Assembly: GCA_018340375.1 (NCBI GenBank)
Contig: JAFFJZ010000001.1
Location: 17,564,001 to 17,628,000 of the forward strand
Direction of reading: 5' to 3'
Origin: Gonatopus flavifemur
Lineage: Eukaryota > Arthropoda > Insecta > Hymenoptera > Dryinidae
Length of the DNA stretch: 64,000 bases
The position numbers and the translations under genes were made by a program. The notes under the pieces are model-generated. The model ran no database searches, had not been told where the DNA came from, and saw only the letters and a program-made list of their open reading frames with translations. Every line of letters begins with the position of its first letter. Position 1 is the stretch's first letter. Positions 1 to 13,504 of the stretch are shown in pieces.

Positions 1-560
1 ATTAATGTATAGGATGATAACAATGTTCAATGCTTGGCATCCGAGCTTGGTTCAATATCAAAATTCAATATTGGTTCCATGCTTGCAATCGATATTGTTG
101 CTATTATTGATATACAATACTAATTTGAGCTGAATGAGTAGGATAGATTTTTCATTAGCACCCAAGTTTGATTGAACATTAATTAACATTTGAGGGATTG
201 ACCAAACTTGGTGACAGGTTGGAGTCAATGTTAGTTATCACTGAGTATAGCTTGATGGCCAATCAAGCTAAGTCAATGTTTAAGATGATAATAACGTTCT
301 CTGCTGAGCATTCAGCTTTCATATATATCGGGAATCCAACACACCAAAATATGCTTGGTCCTAGCATTGATGTTCAAGATGCTATCAAGGTTTGGTTAGC
401 TATGACGGGCCAAGCATTAATCAAGGCTTGGTTGACGAAAATTAAATCAAACACGACGAAATATGCTTGGTCCTAACATTGGTGTCCAACACTCTATCAA
501 CGCTTAGTCAACTCAGGCTAACCAGACTTGGCATACCGAGCTTGGCGCCGATCATGGTGC
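1..560. repeat. degenerate CCAAGCTTGG-type dispersed repeat
   Basis: Repeated variants of AAGCTTGGT, TCAATATTGG and CCAAGC occur about every 40-80 bp, so the short open frame at 198-476 is a by-product. The same words build the 121-bp array at 53805-54290 and a decayed block at 36520-37440. The left boundary lies outside the window. Confidence 0.5.
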
Positions 561-3500
561 AATTGTCAGTCTTGGCATTATTAGCAATGAAAACACAGTC
601 AGTACGGATTTCTTGTAATTTCACTGGCTGACAAAGTGACCCAACAATGGATCAGTCAATTAACGTAATAAATAATTCAATATATTTTATGTGAAAATTA
701 TATATAATTCTGAAGATTATGTGATAGCAGAGCGATTTGGAGTACTTGAATCTTCGGAAATAAGTAGAATAAAAATACAATAATTATTAATGAATAACAT
801 TTCTGCCTTGAATGCAGGTATCTGTACAGGTGCATACACTATTCGAGGATCAAGTGTAACTGCGTGCCTACCCCACCGAATGTTTCTAGAATTCCATCGA
901 TATCACCCTCCTGTGTATTTAGTTGAAAAATAGGAAGACACCCTTCTTCCATTCGGAATTCAGATATCGCACCATGTCATTATCCCTCCATTAAGTTGAG
1001 AAATCTCCGGCCTTCGAGGAAAGAAATTACAGTTTTCCACTTCAGAGTTAAAAGCAATGAATTCTAAATCCCGAGACAGAGATAATCATCGACAGAGAGG
1101 TTTTAGAATTTTTATTCTCACTCTTTCAGCCCTAATTATTCGTTGCAAATGAAAGAGAGATAAATAAATTCAATAAAATCTCAATGAAAACTTGATTTTC
1201 TACAACAATCAGGCATGAAATTTCACCATTAAATTTTGAATGAAGAATCAATGATCAGTAAAATGAAAATAAAAATCATATAGACAATTACAAAGAACAT
1301 CGTTGATCACCTTTTTGTCTTGCATACATGTTGCAATACACACACCGCATACATAACACCACTTGTGGCCTATCACCCTTAGATTTATATGACCATATGA
1401 CTGCATAAAGAGGTAACAAGTGCGCGATATGTACCGAAATAATAATCGAACAATACTCTAGTTAACTGAGCGACCGATGTGTGGACGTCGTTATCCCTTG
1501 AAGGTCTGCTCTCGAGGGACATTGCACCCTTACGCAAAAAAAAGACAAAAAGGAAAGATGAAGAGGAAACGAAAGAGGAAAGAGAACTAGCTGCATCTGT
1601 TACAAGTGGTTCATCCAACAGTACAGCGAATGTAAAACACGTACTGTATAGTATTTTCCGGGGTTATGACACCCCCTCCCATCGGATTCGAATCTACTTT
1701 CTCCCTCTCTTGTACACGCTAGGCTTATGATTTTCACAGTAAGCGAATAAATGCGAATGGAATATAAAGATATGGGCAAATATGAATTACCGATCAAACC
1801 AAAACATAGTGGGATAAAAAAAGGATATAAGAAATGAATAAAACATCGAGCGGAACTTAATTGACCGTGGCACATTTGGCTTCACCTCTATTTACAAGAG
1901 TTTTCCATTAAAAATGATATTAAGAACAGTATTCGGCGAAGAAAATCATATGACTTGATGTAAATTTATATTATTTATCATTTCATATCATGAATAAAAG
2001 ATCAAAAGATTACAAAAGATCGTTTTGCATTCAATTCGAGCGTACAAAAATGTTCACTGATAACAAGCGTAACTGCACTTATCCATTGTTTTTTTGATTG
2101 ATTTTTTTTATATCAACATAATTATAGCTGAATATAAATCCTGCGGTTGTACTGTACGATTTCCATTTTAGTTTTTTTTTTATTCCATGCTCGAACGAAC
2201 TTTGTCTTTTGTTAACTTGGCAAATGATTTGATACCCCGGCGAATCGCTTAACCGTTTTAGCGATTGACTTAGTTACAACTATGGACTTCGTCTTTTTAC
2301 AAAAACACCTAAATTTCATTAAACTTTCTCACTGTGACAATAGAAAACCTACTGGCATAAGCGTTAAAATTAATAATTCCCTTTAAAAACAATATTTATT
2401 TATCCTCTGTCCGTACAATATTTATTTGTAGAAATTAAATATTCAATTGAATGCAAAAATTGATTACTTGTGGCGAATAGATTAATTTATTTAGAAAATC
2501 ATTTGATTTGATTTAATATTCCATTGATCCTAAGAAATATGTTATGGAGGGAGAACTAATGAAAAGTATTCTAATGAAAATTTTACAAATTTTGCTGTCA
2601 TAGTGAATTTTAAATCGATTAATCCTATGAGATGGAATATGTCAAAATACCATAAAAATGATGTTATTTTGAGTAAGCTGTGCTATTTGGGTAGGATTTT
2701 TGTTTTGAATGATAAATTTGAGCATCTTTTCAAAGCCATCTTTTGCATCGCAGTTTCTCGGTCAATAATTAAATACTTTGACAATTGATGTTGACAATCC
2801 AGATTATTTCAAAGAATCTCCAGGAAAATGTGAGTAAATAAATGTATTTGCCACCACGGACCGAGGAAACAGCTGTGAAAGGAAGCAGGTGTGTCATGAC
2901 GTCAAGCCAAGACACACGCAGAGCGCGTGGCGAACCGAATATTCACAAACAAGGCATATTTATTCCCTACGAGGTATAAAATAATGTATAAAAAATGTAA
3001 TATGTCGTAACCCGAATGAAAATACATTCTTATTCCAAACGGATACGATATGATTCATATTTGATATCGCAATCATCGCAGAAACTTTCATGATGTGATT
3101 GATTTGGATGAGATCATATGTAAATTATGACTTTTCAATTTTCTTCCTACGAAGTTAAAAATATTCTAACGTTGGGAAAACGAGTATTCAAGATTGAATT
3201 TGATGGGAAAAGTATCAAGGAAATGGAAGAAGGCGTGATAAAGTTCGTCCATCGATATCGAATAAAAGCAAAGTAGCGTAGAGATGAATATGTAATATCA
3301 ACGTTTCCTTGAAAGCTTGCCGATATTGAATCCTTAAGCCGGTCGCTTTCGGAAACGCTATCGAATGACCCAATCGTACGAACTTGTAAGTTTACTTGGA
3401 GGAATTTTTTTTCTCGAATCGGTCATCGTATGTCGCAATATCGATGGAATAATCGATACTCGTGACATTTGAATTTCGTGTCACGATGAATCTTGATTTA

Positions 3501-4153
3501 GCCTCATCAACTTTAAACAAAATCTGATGGATCTAAATTGTAATCTGAATGACATAATAAATAAGAGGAACACGGGTACAAAAAATATAATGGCACTCAT
3601 CTCATGTGCCGTGCTTTTGGAACTAAAATAACATTAGATGTGTAACAGATGTGTTTTTACAAGTTTTCTTTCGACAGTGACTTTCTAAGTCCAAGGAAGT
3701 GATCTCTACGTAGGGCGATTGGGAAAATAAACTAAATGGAATATTTTGCAATTCCAGTAGAACGAATTGAATCTCTTCAATCATCATGGTTTGTACTTGG
3801 TAGAGAGATATATATTTTCTCTTCTGGATTGTGTGTAGATCGATTAAAAATCGGATTTAAGTTTTGTTCGAGATTTTCGTGAATACCGCGTATCGAGGGA
3901 ATAGGAAGGTAAGAACATATAGGATGTTTCGATTGAAAACATACGAACTGAAAGCCAGGTGGGTCAGGTAGTCTCGCTTGTTCAAAGCAAGAATGCTTTA
4001 CCTGTTTGGGGCACCTTTTGATAGGATAGGGTAGTAGCGTATGGCAAAGGATGAGGATACAAAACCTTTTTCGTGCTTTTGGAGCGTTACAACGGTTTCA
4101 TTCGTTTACCAGTGTATCATCCAAATTCAAATTTCTTGAAATTATATATTCTT

Positions 4154-4156
<3 letters not shown>
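561..4156. other. no gene recognised
   Basis: AT-rich DNA without a convincing exon on either strand. A short stretch near 2850-2960 is less AT-rich and holds a TGACGTCA palindrome (a CRE-type word) at about 2895-2902. It could be regulatory DNA, but nothing else in the sequence shows that. It may be part of a long upstream bib intron. Confidence 0.35.

Positions 4157-4188
<32 letters not shown>
4157..4188. repeat. (TA)n microsatellite
   Basis: An uninterrupted run of about 16 TA dinucleotides. Confidence 0.95.
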
Positions 4189-4193
<5 letters not shown>

Positions 4194-4295
4194 GAAATTC
4201 TAATTCTTCAAAAATAAATGCTGCGGCATCGACTTTAATACACATTTTCATTTTTTATATTCAAACAACATTAAGATTGAATAAGAAAAATGTCT

Positions 4296-4530
4296 AAACA
4301 CACTGAAAACCCAATTTCTTAGATTTTAAAACATTTTCTTTGCTCTCATTCTAATAAATCTGTCTGTCCATGGAGAAAAGTTTGATCAAATTAAAACCAA
4401 AACATATTCTTCCCTAAATTCGTAGAATATGATTACAATTTAATGGAAAATTTTTCCATTTCAATGAATTATTTTTTTCATTGAGAACAAGATTTATCAG
4501 AATGAGGCCAAATAAATTTGTGCATATCCC
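4296..4530. repeat. dispersed repeat, related copy at 14708-14960
   Basis: The two blocks share phrases such as CTCATTCTAATAAATCTG-like and AACAAGATTTATCAGAATGA, and each is partly self-complementary (the first phrase is nearly the reverse complement of the second). This suggests a decayed MITE family of about 240 bp. Confidence 0.6.
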
Positions 4531-4888
4531 GGCGAAGATTTCTTTGAAAATTTTACTGCATTTTACTGAAAAATTTGTTTGAATATTTATGAAGATCTCT
4601 CCCTGGTGAAAATGAAGCGTTGAAGCGCAACGAAAACGCAAGCGAAGAGTCATCTGAGCGTAATTTAGGAGGGAATTAGAACTTTTTTACGTTTTATTCG
4701 TTTCAATATCCGCTTCCCCCACTCCAAATTTTCACCAAAGCTGAGAAACTATAAACACTTTTGAAATCCCTTAAAAAAATCTCTAGGATTTTCAGTGAAA
4801 TATTTCCACCAGGATACTTTTTGCCGTCACTAAAAATCAAAATCAGAGGTTGAATATTTATCGGAAAGAGCAAAGAAAAATGAAGTGC

Positions 4889-4984
4889 ACTGAGAAAAGA
4901 GGTATTTGGCAGTTCAGTAAACAGTACTATATTTGTTCGATGAATCTGAATATTACTGAACTTCCAAATGCCTCTTTTCTCAGT
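4889..4984. mobile_element. 96-bp hairpin, MITE-like
   Basis: Arms beginning ACTGAGAAAAGAGG and ending CCTCTTTTCTCAGT, about 35 bp each with few mismatches, around a 30-bp loop. A pre-microRNA-like fold is possible, but the flanking MITE landscape makes a small transposon remnant more likely. Confidence 0.55.
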
Positions 4985-5090
4985 ATGGAATGAATTGAAA
5001 TAAGTTCTCTGAACTCATCGTCGTGATTGGAAATCATGTGTCGGAGCGTTGACGAGGAAGATTCAATAAATGAGAAAAGAATTTTTGTTC

Positions 5091-5091
<1 letters not shown>

Positions 5092-5131
<40 letters not shown>
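5092..5131. repeat. (TC)n microsatellite
   Basis: About 20 uninterrupted TC units, followed by TTTC repeats. Confidence 0.95.
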
Positions 5132-5134
<3 letters not shown>

Positions 5135-5136
<2 letters not shown>

Positions 5137-8100
5137 CTTTGGAGTTCCAGTAAAGGGTCGTTGATTTAGTTTAGTTAGGCTAGGTTAAACGAAGCAGGAG
5201 GATGCCAACAGATGGTTGCAACAACCACGTGTTCATTCTCAAGAACCTTCCTCCCGTCCCTTTTCTTAGTCGTATAGCGGACCGATTAGAAGCACGCGTG
5301 TTATATACCGAGGCTTTATATTTATCCGATGTTTTAAATTAACTGTGGAGATCTTCACCTCATCTTAAAACATTTTTCAGGGAACAAAGAAGCCCATCTC
5401 GAGATAGAAATCTTGGAAAATCAGAGTGGCTGTTATGTGATCACTCCCATGAGAACTTTGAACATTTTTTATTGAAGTTTAAAATACCTCCTACAGAATA
5501 TCCTTCATTACAACTACGTGACTTTTTAATGAAATTATAATCCCCATTTCAAAATTCATAGACTTAGAATGGGATATTGTAATTTCCGTGATGCAAACAA
5601 TTCGTAGAGAAAATCAACAACGGGCATGGTTTGATTATTTTATATCAGTTCATTTGTTTCACATGGATCCCTTATGAGGTTTGTAGCGCTGCCCTAAAAA
5701 AACAACTGTGGACCCATATAAATGTCTTACCAAACTCTGATGAAAAAAACCCATGAGAATCCAGACAAAACCCGGATAGACCGTATTCGAGTGTATCTGG
5801 ACACGAATACGGGTTTCGAAATTCGGATACCACTCGCAGAAACAATGGCTGTGGAACCCGTATTTACACCCAGAAAGGTTTCATTCGGTTTTGTTTTTAC
5901 CAGGGAATACTTGCCAGGAAGTAGTGCAAAGTTACAAAACTCGTAAATGCCTACATTATTCCTGTTAAAAATATGAAACCAGACCAAGATTCAATACGAT
6001 TGAATTCGTTGCTATCCGTTTTATCATGATTCTCGTCCCTTTTTCGTCCGAATCCATCCAACATTTGTGGAAAGCTATCAAATCTATCAAAATCTATTCA
6101 CTGTTTCCTAATTTTTTATAGAGAATAAGGTATCGGGCTTGCTGATATGTACATGATTACATAGATTTTTTTTCTTTTAAGGACACTCAAGCATCAGGAG
6201 GAGCGGGTAAAATTTCGCGCCATCTTTTTTTATAAATTACTTGATAAAATTGAATTTAAAATCAAGTACATACCTGAGATTAGACTCTGAATATCAATTT
6301 AGGTTTCTTCATAGTTTGCAAGTATTGCAAAACAAAATTACAAAAAAATTGTTGACAGTTGGAGGTTATTACTTTTAAAATCCTCTCATATTTGCCAGAG
6401 AATCAGAAAAAGACTATCAAGACACTGGACTTTAGAGTCTAATCCTGGATTTTATTATCATCCATTGAAAATTTCCATTGAAGGCATAATTTATGAAAAA
6501 AAGTTGGCGCAAAATTTTGCTAGCTTTTGTTGGTATTTGAGCGCCCTGAATTAAGATTGAAAAACACGTAGTCCATACACAAGATATTTTTCAAGTTGAT
6601 ATTTCAAATCACAAACACCCTGCCATTCTTAATCAGTTTATTCAATTATATAGGAGATTTTTCATATCCTGAAACGATCCACAAGTCGAAGAAAATATAC
6701 GCATATAATATAGTACGCTCACGGAACTGGAACGAGGAAGCAGTCTAAAATTAGTGATCTTCGAATAAATTAGAATTTTTTTTGCCAACGTCAGCCCCTG
6801 AAGCGTGTGTCCCTTTGACGTCTTCGAAGTTTGAGACAAGACCATCTGTCGTGTCTCTCCCACTCCACCGAATTCAGTACAAGAAAAAGAAGATAGAGAA
6901 ATAAATGGAGAAAGGAAAAGAAAAAATCATCTACATAGGGTTCCTGAAGCTTCTTTGTGAGGACGACTTATATACACTATGGTAGTTCGTCGCACCAGAA
7001 AGGACCACGGAGGATTCTCTCCTTTTGTGCAACATGTGGCCGGCACGTGTTTCTTTCGATAGAAAGCACGTCGTCTGATTTATATAGGATGTCTAGAGGG
7101 TGGATCTCTCTACCATCGAAAAGATCATGGGCCAGCTGCAATAGCTTTCTGAAATCTTTCTCCTCGTACCTAAGGGGTCAATAGAAATCTTTTTTCTTCT
7201 TTTTATTCTTCCTTGGTCGAATCGCCATGACAGCTTGTCCGGCAACGACTGCCACCACGGTGGATTTCTTCAACGTTTGTATCGTTTTCATGTGCATATT
7301 ATATACAATTTTTATTGATATTTCAACTTTAAACGCGCGGTAAAATGTATAAATTTTTTATTTACACTGCAAAGACTCTGAATAGAAGTTATATAGTTAC
7401 TAGTACATTGGATCGGAAATTCCAGTATATTTGTATGAATATTTGAGCACAATTACTGGAATTTTGCAATATCAAATTCGTAAAATCACAGCGCGTGTAG
7501 GAGAAAATGAATTTGCTGAAATGTCCCAGGACCACAACAATATAAACGGAAAAAGGTATTATTGGTACAACAAATCAATCTGTTACGACAGCGCTTAACA
7601 AGAAAAATCGCTAATACACAAGTAAAGTTTTTTGCTACCATAAGCAAATTGGTTAACAGAACTAAAGTTTTAGCTCCTGGAATGAATATTTTTGCGGGGG
7701 CAACAAATTTTTTTGTAAGTGCTATGGTAACACACCATTTTTCTCCTGTATATGTTGCAAAGAGGTTCCCATATAGAATCTGCAAAATGGGTCATTACTG
7801 GCACAGCACAGTGGGAAATTTTGGTGTATTCATTGACAAAAATCAACCTACAACCCAATTTTCATCCGACGCTGATGAATTTCCTTCTAAAATACTCAGA
7901 AAGAGTTCCACTTTAACGTGTCACCGCGGCATTTTTGTTTGGACCAATCCGATATTTCTACAATTCAACAGAAACTCGATAAATTTTCAATAAAAAACAT
8001 CGATACTGCAAAACATCGTTTTTTAATGATGAAAATTCTCGAATTTCCAATAGTCAGGGGCTATTTAAAGTTGGCCCGGTTTTCTTGAGTCTTTTCTGCT

Positions 8101-9235
8101 ATCTAATAACCAACTTTGATTTTGAGGAAGTTGTTTCAATTCACAGAAATTCTTGATCTTTGGGTGGATTATGTAATTTCTATCAGATTTTTATAGCACT
8201 TTTGTGCTTCTCCATCACAAGTATTAGTACTTTCATGCGAAGAAATATGTTTCGTCCCGTAAAACAGGAAAAACGTTTCTTTTTAGACAAATAATGATTC
8301 ACTCGTTCACCAAATCTTCTTTTTCGATTTTGATTCGAATTCTCCTCTCATTCAGTTCAATATTACGGAAATGCCGCAGTGATAAGTTCAAGGTGAACCC
8401 TCTCTGAGTATTCTGAAATGAAATTCATCAGCATCGGATGAAAATTGAGTTAAATAATATAATAAAATGTCGATAAAAATTTGATATATTTTGCATACTC
8501 GGAAAAAAAAGTTGCTGAAACAGCAAACCTCGAAAATTGCGATCAACAAAACTTGTTGCTGAATTAGCAAAACATTTGCTACTACAGCAAAAATTGTACC
8601 CGGAACTGCAGATATACAGACGGCTAGAGAATTTTGCTGAATTAGCAAATCAGATTTTTCGGAATCGCTTTTTCAGCAAGAATTTTTCTCTGCGTGCATA
8701 AAAAAGAGTCGATTCTTTGAAGATTTGGCATCATTACTGTAGGGACAGGCGATATTTTAACATTATCGATATTTTTCTACAATTAGTATAAATTTTCGAT
8801 CTATATTTTATAAAATTGAATATAAACTCGCAAAATTTTTCAAACAAATATCGATACTGTCAAAATATCGTCAATCCTTGTGGCGCAGTATTTTCACTAG
8901 TATCGACAGCACTGACAGTTTTAAAATCTCCAGCAGTTTTGACAGTGCCAACAAAAAAGGACGAGATAGTAACAATGTTTTACATGGAGAGGTTAATAAT
9001 ACAACAAAAATTACAACGTTTTCTAGTGAACTAGGTACCATTATGTCTCTTCTCTCGAGAAGTACTTCTCAGACGTGAAATGAAATGTTACAATTCCAAT
9101 CATTTGCACTCCGGTCTGTGAAAAACCTTCTGAGATCGATAGCTGCATCGGCAACTGATGGAGAAGAGAAGTTTGAAAAATGATGGTTATCCAAATATCA
9201 AACATACGAAATAGCTACCACAGGTAGTTGCTTGC
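5135..9235. other. no gene; scattered repeat fragments
   Basis: The open frames here do not look coding. A pair of complementary arms at about 7855-7915 and 8385-8450 (TCATCCGACGCTGATGAATT against its reverse complement) marks a roughly 600-bp decayed element. From 8490 to 8700 there is a fragment of the TTTGCTG/AGCAAA micro-palindrome family. From about 8745 to 8890 there is a fragment rich in ATCGATA words related to the element at 10839. Confidence 0.45.
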
Positions 9236-9237
9236 TA

Positions 9238-9505
9238 CCCAGACAGGACACAAGAATCTCAAATGAATTCTGAAAAAAGAACTCTTGCAGAATACAAAGT
9301 GTTCTAAAAAAGAGTTTGAAAAGAATTCTATTCGTCAGACGTTCGCGAGTTCCATTGAAATTCTCAAAAAAGTCTTATAGAATTTCAACGAAACCAGCAA
9401 ATGTGTGACGAATCGAACTCTTTGGAAACTCTTTTTTAGAACACTTTGTATTCTGCAAGAATTCTTTTTTCAGAATTCATTTGGGATTCTTGTGTGCTGT
9501 CTGGG
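9238..9505. mobile_element. MITE, CCCAGACAG family, copy 1
   Basis: A nearly complete palindrome of 268 bp. Left end CCCAGACAGGACACAAGAAT, right end the complement of CCCAGACAGCACACAAGAAT. It is flanked by a TA duplication at 9236-9237 and 9506-9507. A sister copy lies at 30811-31074. Confidence 0.88.
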
Positions 9506-10033
9506 TAATTATTATAGTCAATTACTTTTTTTTCTCCTCAAATCATGGTAAAAAGTTTTCCATCAATGAAGAAAAAGTCACTATTATTTTTCAGAATTTA
9601 TCAGCATTGGCAAATTGTCGTTTACTCAAGATATTGAAACAACGTGGTATCAACACTGGTATAAAATCGTCTCTTTGTGGCATTCCATCGTGCTTCCACC
9701 TCTGGTTTGTACTAAGAGAAATTTCTGAGGTTACTGTAACTAAAACGCCTCAACCAAACATTCTTAGTGAAAGCTACCAGAAATTTGATTAATTCAACTA
9801 AGAAAGTATAGTTGATACAATTAAGTGATTAATAAACTATACTTCCTTGGTTTTAAGTTTAAACTTAAGACGCCGTGAGGCACCACCAAAGCTCTTTTGA
9901 AAATTATGTAAAACATATTGTAGCACTCCTTCATGATGTAGAACAAAATTAGAGGGCGTCCATTAGGGTGGTCGTTAAAAATTAAATTTCTTGAGGCGCC
10001 CCCTAAAAAGCTTCCTTTTCATGAAAAAACACT

Positions 10034-10514
10034 GGGGAAATTTTTTATAATTTTTTTAAGTCAAGACAACACGTGCCTCAAGACGATTCAAGTTAATTTT
10101 TGGGTATAATCATGTTTTATTGAGGATTTTCAATAATAAATACAATTTCATACAAAATATGAACAATCAGAGAACCCAAATTCATAAAAATACGATAGTT
10201 AATGAAAATAACAATGAATATGCCGAAAAATAAGGTAATATAATAAAGAATAAGAAATATAATAAAAATTAAAAGATAAGCTTAAATCACGAAGAATTTT
10301 AAACTTTTTCTAAAACCATAATTTGAAATTCATCACTGAGAATGATAATACTGAAGGTATTTCATTGTTAAAACTTTTCCAATCTTAAAATAATTTTTAC
10401 AATACCCTTAACAAGAAGTTTCATGAAAAAACATGATTATACCCGAAAATTAACTTCAATCGTCTTGAGGCACGTGTTGTCTTTTGACTTGAAAAAATTA
10501 TAAAAAATTTTCCC
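10034..10514. mobile_element. palindromic element of about 480 bp
   Basis: Arms of about 80 bp, with AAGACAACACGTGCCTCAAG at 10073 and its near-complement at about 10453-10475, plus outer GGGGAAATTTTTTATAA / TTATAAAAAATTTTCCC. The core is AT-rich and non-coding. Confidence 0.75.
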
Positions 10515-10838
10515 TAGCGTCCATACCGAAAACTTTGTTTGTTGACAAAAAAAATGAAAAAACACTTTTTATATATAAAATATGGACATTCCTCTCAGTA
10601 CGGTACTGACATAGTTTTGTCTGTATTTTATCGTTAAGGGAGTCTCAAATACAATCAGACGATCCAGAAAGACACATTTGGGAAATCTTTTTTTTCCCAT
10701 TAGGAAATTTTTATCCAATCAAAATGAAACTGTAGGTTTGTTGTCATGATACAGTATACATTCTCGCAAATGAGCCTCTTCTTCTCTTCCTCCAATGCAA
10801 GGCGAAAACCGTTGGAGTGAGAAAGAGGGTGAGCGATA

Positions 10839-10964
10839 GAGGTGCACGATATTTCATGATATCGATATTTTTTACAGAAACTTTGTCGAGTTTATATTGA
10901 ATTTCATGAAATATCTATAAAAATTCTATATAAAATATCGATATCGTGAAATATCGTGCACCTC
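10839..10964. mobile_element. 126-bp MITE, AGAGGTGCACGATAT termini
   Basis: Inverted termini AGAGGTGCACGATATTTCAT and ATGAAATATCGTGCACCTCT-like, with TA on both sides. The core is rich in ATCGATA. Confidence 0.85.
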
Positions 10965-11177
10965 TAGTGAGCGGCCCAATTGCGAAAGTGTGCTGCATCA
11001 AAGTATATGAATACATTTTTTTGTGATTTTTTCACTGTGACAGGTGAAAGGGAGGGTTGTAAGATTGATTAAAGAAAACTCATGAAAACAAAAAGGGTGG
11101 GTTTTCTGGTGGGCTTGATTTTGATCCTACAAGGTAGAATTACCCTTTAATTCATTGATGTATCGATGATATATTAA

Positions 11178-11844
11178 GGGGAGGTTCTCATCAAGCGAAT
11201 TCCGAAACGAGACGATTTTCTCGAATTTTTTCCTCAAGAAGGAAGTAAATCAAACACTCGAGTTATTTGAAACTCATTGAATGGGTCTTAAAGCACACGA
11301 AAAAAATTTTTCCTCAAGTTAAAGGATTCGTATCCCGAAACTTTTCTGAGGCGTTTTTCTCGAAATCATGTTTTTCAAGTTTGGCTCCACGATATCTCAA
11401 AAACTACTGAACGGATCTGAACGTTCTTTGTTTTTTTATTTGAATGGAGATGAAATTCGCCTTTTTCTTTTCTTTTTGTAGCACTTTAAAGAGCGAAAAA
11501 AGGTGAAAAACGTGACCAAAAGTTTGTATGTCTATCATTTTTTTAATTTTTGACTTTTCATTGGTTTTATTGGTACAACCTCCAACGAATATAATATATT
11601 TCATAAAATTTTTTGGATTTTTGATTTCTAATAATTTTTGTAAGTGGCGCCCGATTGATCACTGTTTTTTTAGGTGGTTATGTTTCAACACGTATCAACA
11701 ATTTCCATGGCATTATTTTTTTGTGTACTTCAAAGCCTCGATTAACAAGTGTGAAACCCCCCGAATTCTTTATTCACTTCCTTCCATGAAGAAAAAATTC
11801 GAGAAAATCACGTTATTTTGGGGTCGCTAGATGAGAACCTCCCC
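11178..11844. mobile_element. TTAA-flanked element, 667 bp, piggyBac-like MITE candidate
   Basis: Termini GGGGAGGTTCTCATC and GATGAGAACCTCCCC, each bordered by TTAA (11174-11177 and 11845-11848). TTAA target sites are the mark of piggyBac-type (and Kolobok) elements. No transposase frame remains. Confidence 0.75.
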
Positions 11845-11848
11845 TTAA

Positions 11849-13360
11849 GAAGTTACGTAGGTTTTAGAGGTCAAAAAAGCAATTTTCTCGACTTTTTTCC
11901 GAAATAAAAAGTATCTAAAAGAGTATCATATACATCATATTTTTGTAAATTTTCCAGTACAAATTTTGAAAAATTGATTTTTGGATAATCTTTGAAAAAA
12001 AGTCTACTCGATAATTCATAACAACTTTACCTCAATTGGAAAAATCAAAGAAAGATTTCCTCCTATCAGCAGATGACTGATGTGGATCAGAGAATTGATG
12101 TGGAAGTCCCTCTGATATTAAGAGAAGAATTACCACTGATATTAAGAGAAAGATGTACCCAGCTCATAGTACAGAGTAGATTCTAATTACAAGAATATGA
12201 TTTTTTGGATGCATAAATCGTGATAAATCAAAGGAGTTTAGAAAGAAAAATTCCATTTCAATTTTTCGCAAAGTTCAAAAAACAGAATGTCAAATTTCCG
12301 ATAAATTTTAGTCAGTCAATTTCTCATAAAATGAGTTGTAATTAATACAAAATCAAAATCACTAGTCAATATTGACTACGTGAAACTAAATTTGGCAGCT
12401 ACCGACTGATATATCATTGCTTTATTTTACAAGAACGGATTTGTACAATATCTATTTGACAAAGTTATTTCAAAAAATTCATTACACCATCCGCATGAAA
12501 TATAATGATTCCTCATTCTTTATTGCTTAAAAAGGAAGTGGAGTTTCTGAAATTTTTCACAATCATTAATCTATTTATTGTGAGAGTGAAAAAATCTCTA
12601 TAAATCCCGAAGCTGCTTTATCGTAATTCATATCTGTTCACATATGGAAAGATATTTCGGTGTGGTTTGTATGCATTTCCTGCCATTCTCATTCACTCCC
12701 TATACCCATTCAGGTGCGGGTGAATGGAATTTCGATCCATCCTGCGCCTCCTCGATTTCGTTCGAGGCTCTGAAAAAATCCACGAACGCTTTGTGCTAAG
12801 GCTCGGCTCAGGAAATTATATACTCTGTCTCCGGTACACGATAGAAAACCACGTTCGTTTCTCTGCACCTTCTCAAAAACAAAACATACGGAACATAACA
12901 CAAGCGTGGATGATGGAAGAGAAAAACCAAAATTTTTATACTTCGAGGACATTAGTTATAGAATATTTTGTAATATCCATATAAACTTTCACATAAAAAT
13001 ACATTTGTCAGAGAATTATTCCATAAAAAGCAGTGGTTTGACCATGGGCACCTGACCGTTCTCACAGTCACTCTCTTGGTCCGTGCAGGACCGAACTTTC
13101 CCACTGTGGCGAGACTTTACAATAGTCGTTTACAGTACGGCCTTATACGGTGTCACTCCTCACATTTAACACGTACGTGTATCACACGTGTGGTTTTCTT
13201 ACTTGGGGGGTCATAAATTGCTCATGAACCGCAAATAAATTTGTCGATCTTTTGAACGAGTTGTATACATATATTGGATTTATATGATACTCTCCCGAAG
13301 AGGTTTTCAATAAGACTTTGTTTATAAACGATCTCAACAATTAATCGCAGGAATTCATAC
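11849..13360. other. no gene recognised
   Basis: Plain AT-rich sequence. A stretch at 12700-13200 is somewhat less AT-rich but has no exon that I can support on either strand. Confidence 0.35.
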
Positions 13361-13504
13361 ATTGTAAAAAATATGCGGAGTTTTTCTTCGTGGGGGAATA
13401 GTTTTTATATTAAAAATGAGGGATTTTTTCAACACTTTGAGAAATTATTTTGTTTTTTGGGTGTTAGATTATGGTGAGAGATTCCACAATCATTTTTTAC
13501 AGTG
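13361..13504. mobile_element. partial CACTGTAAAAAA-family MITE
   Basis: It matches pieces of the full copy at 50012-50263 (GTGGGGGAATAGTTTTTAT, AAATTATTTTGTTTTTTGG, ACAATCATTTTTTACAGTGT) but is shorter by about 110 bp. Confidence 0.7.

Noticed and set aside
198..476. 92-residue open frame at the left edge
   Set aside because: It is formed by repeats of AAGCTTGG-type words shared with non-coding blocks elsewhere.
2120..2170. INPAV-like translation on +, resembling the first aquaporin NPA box of Bib
   Set aside because: Stops lie immediately upstream in that frame, the expected His and Thr around the motif are absent, and no exon borders fit.
7562..7993. 143-residue open frame
   Set aside because: It runs into one arm of a decayed palindromic repeat (7855-7915) and shows no domain or sensible codon pattern.
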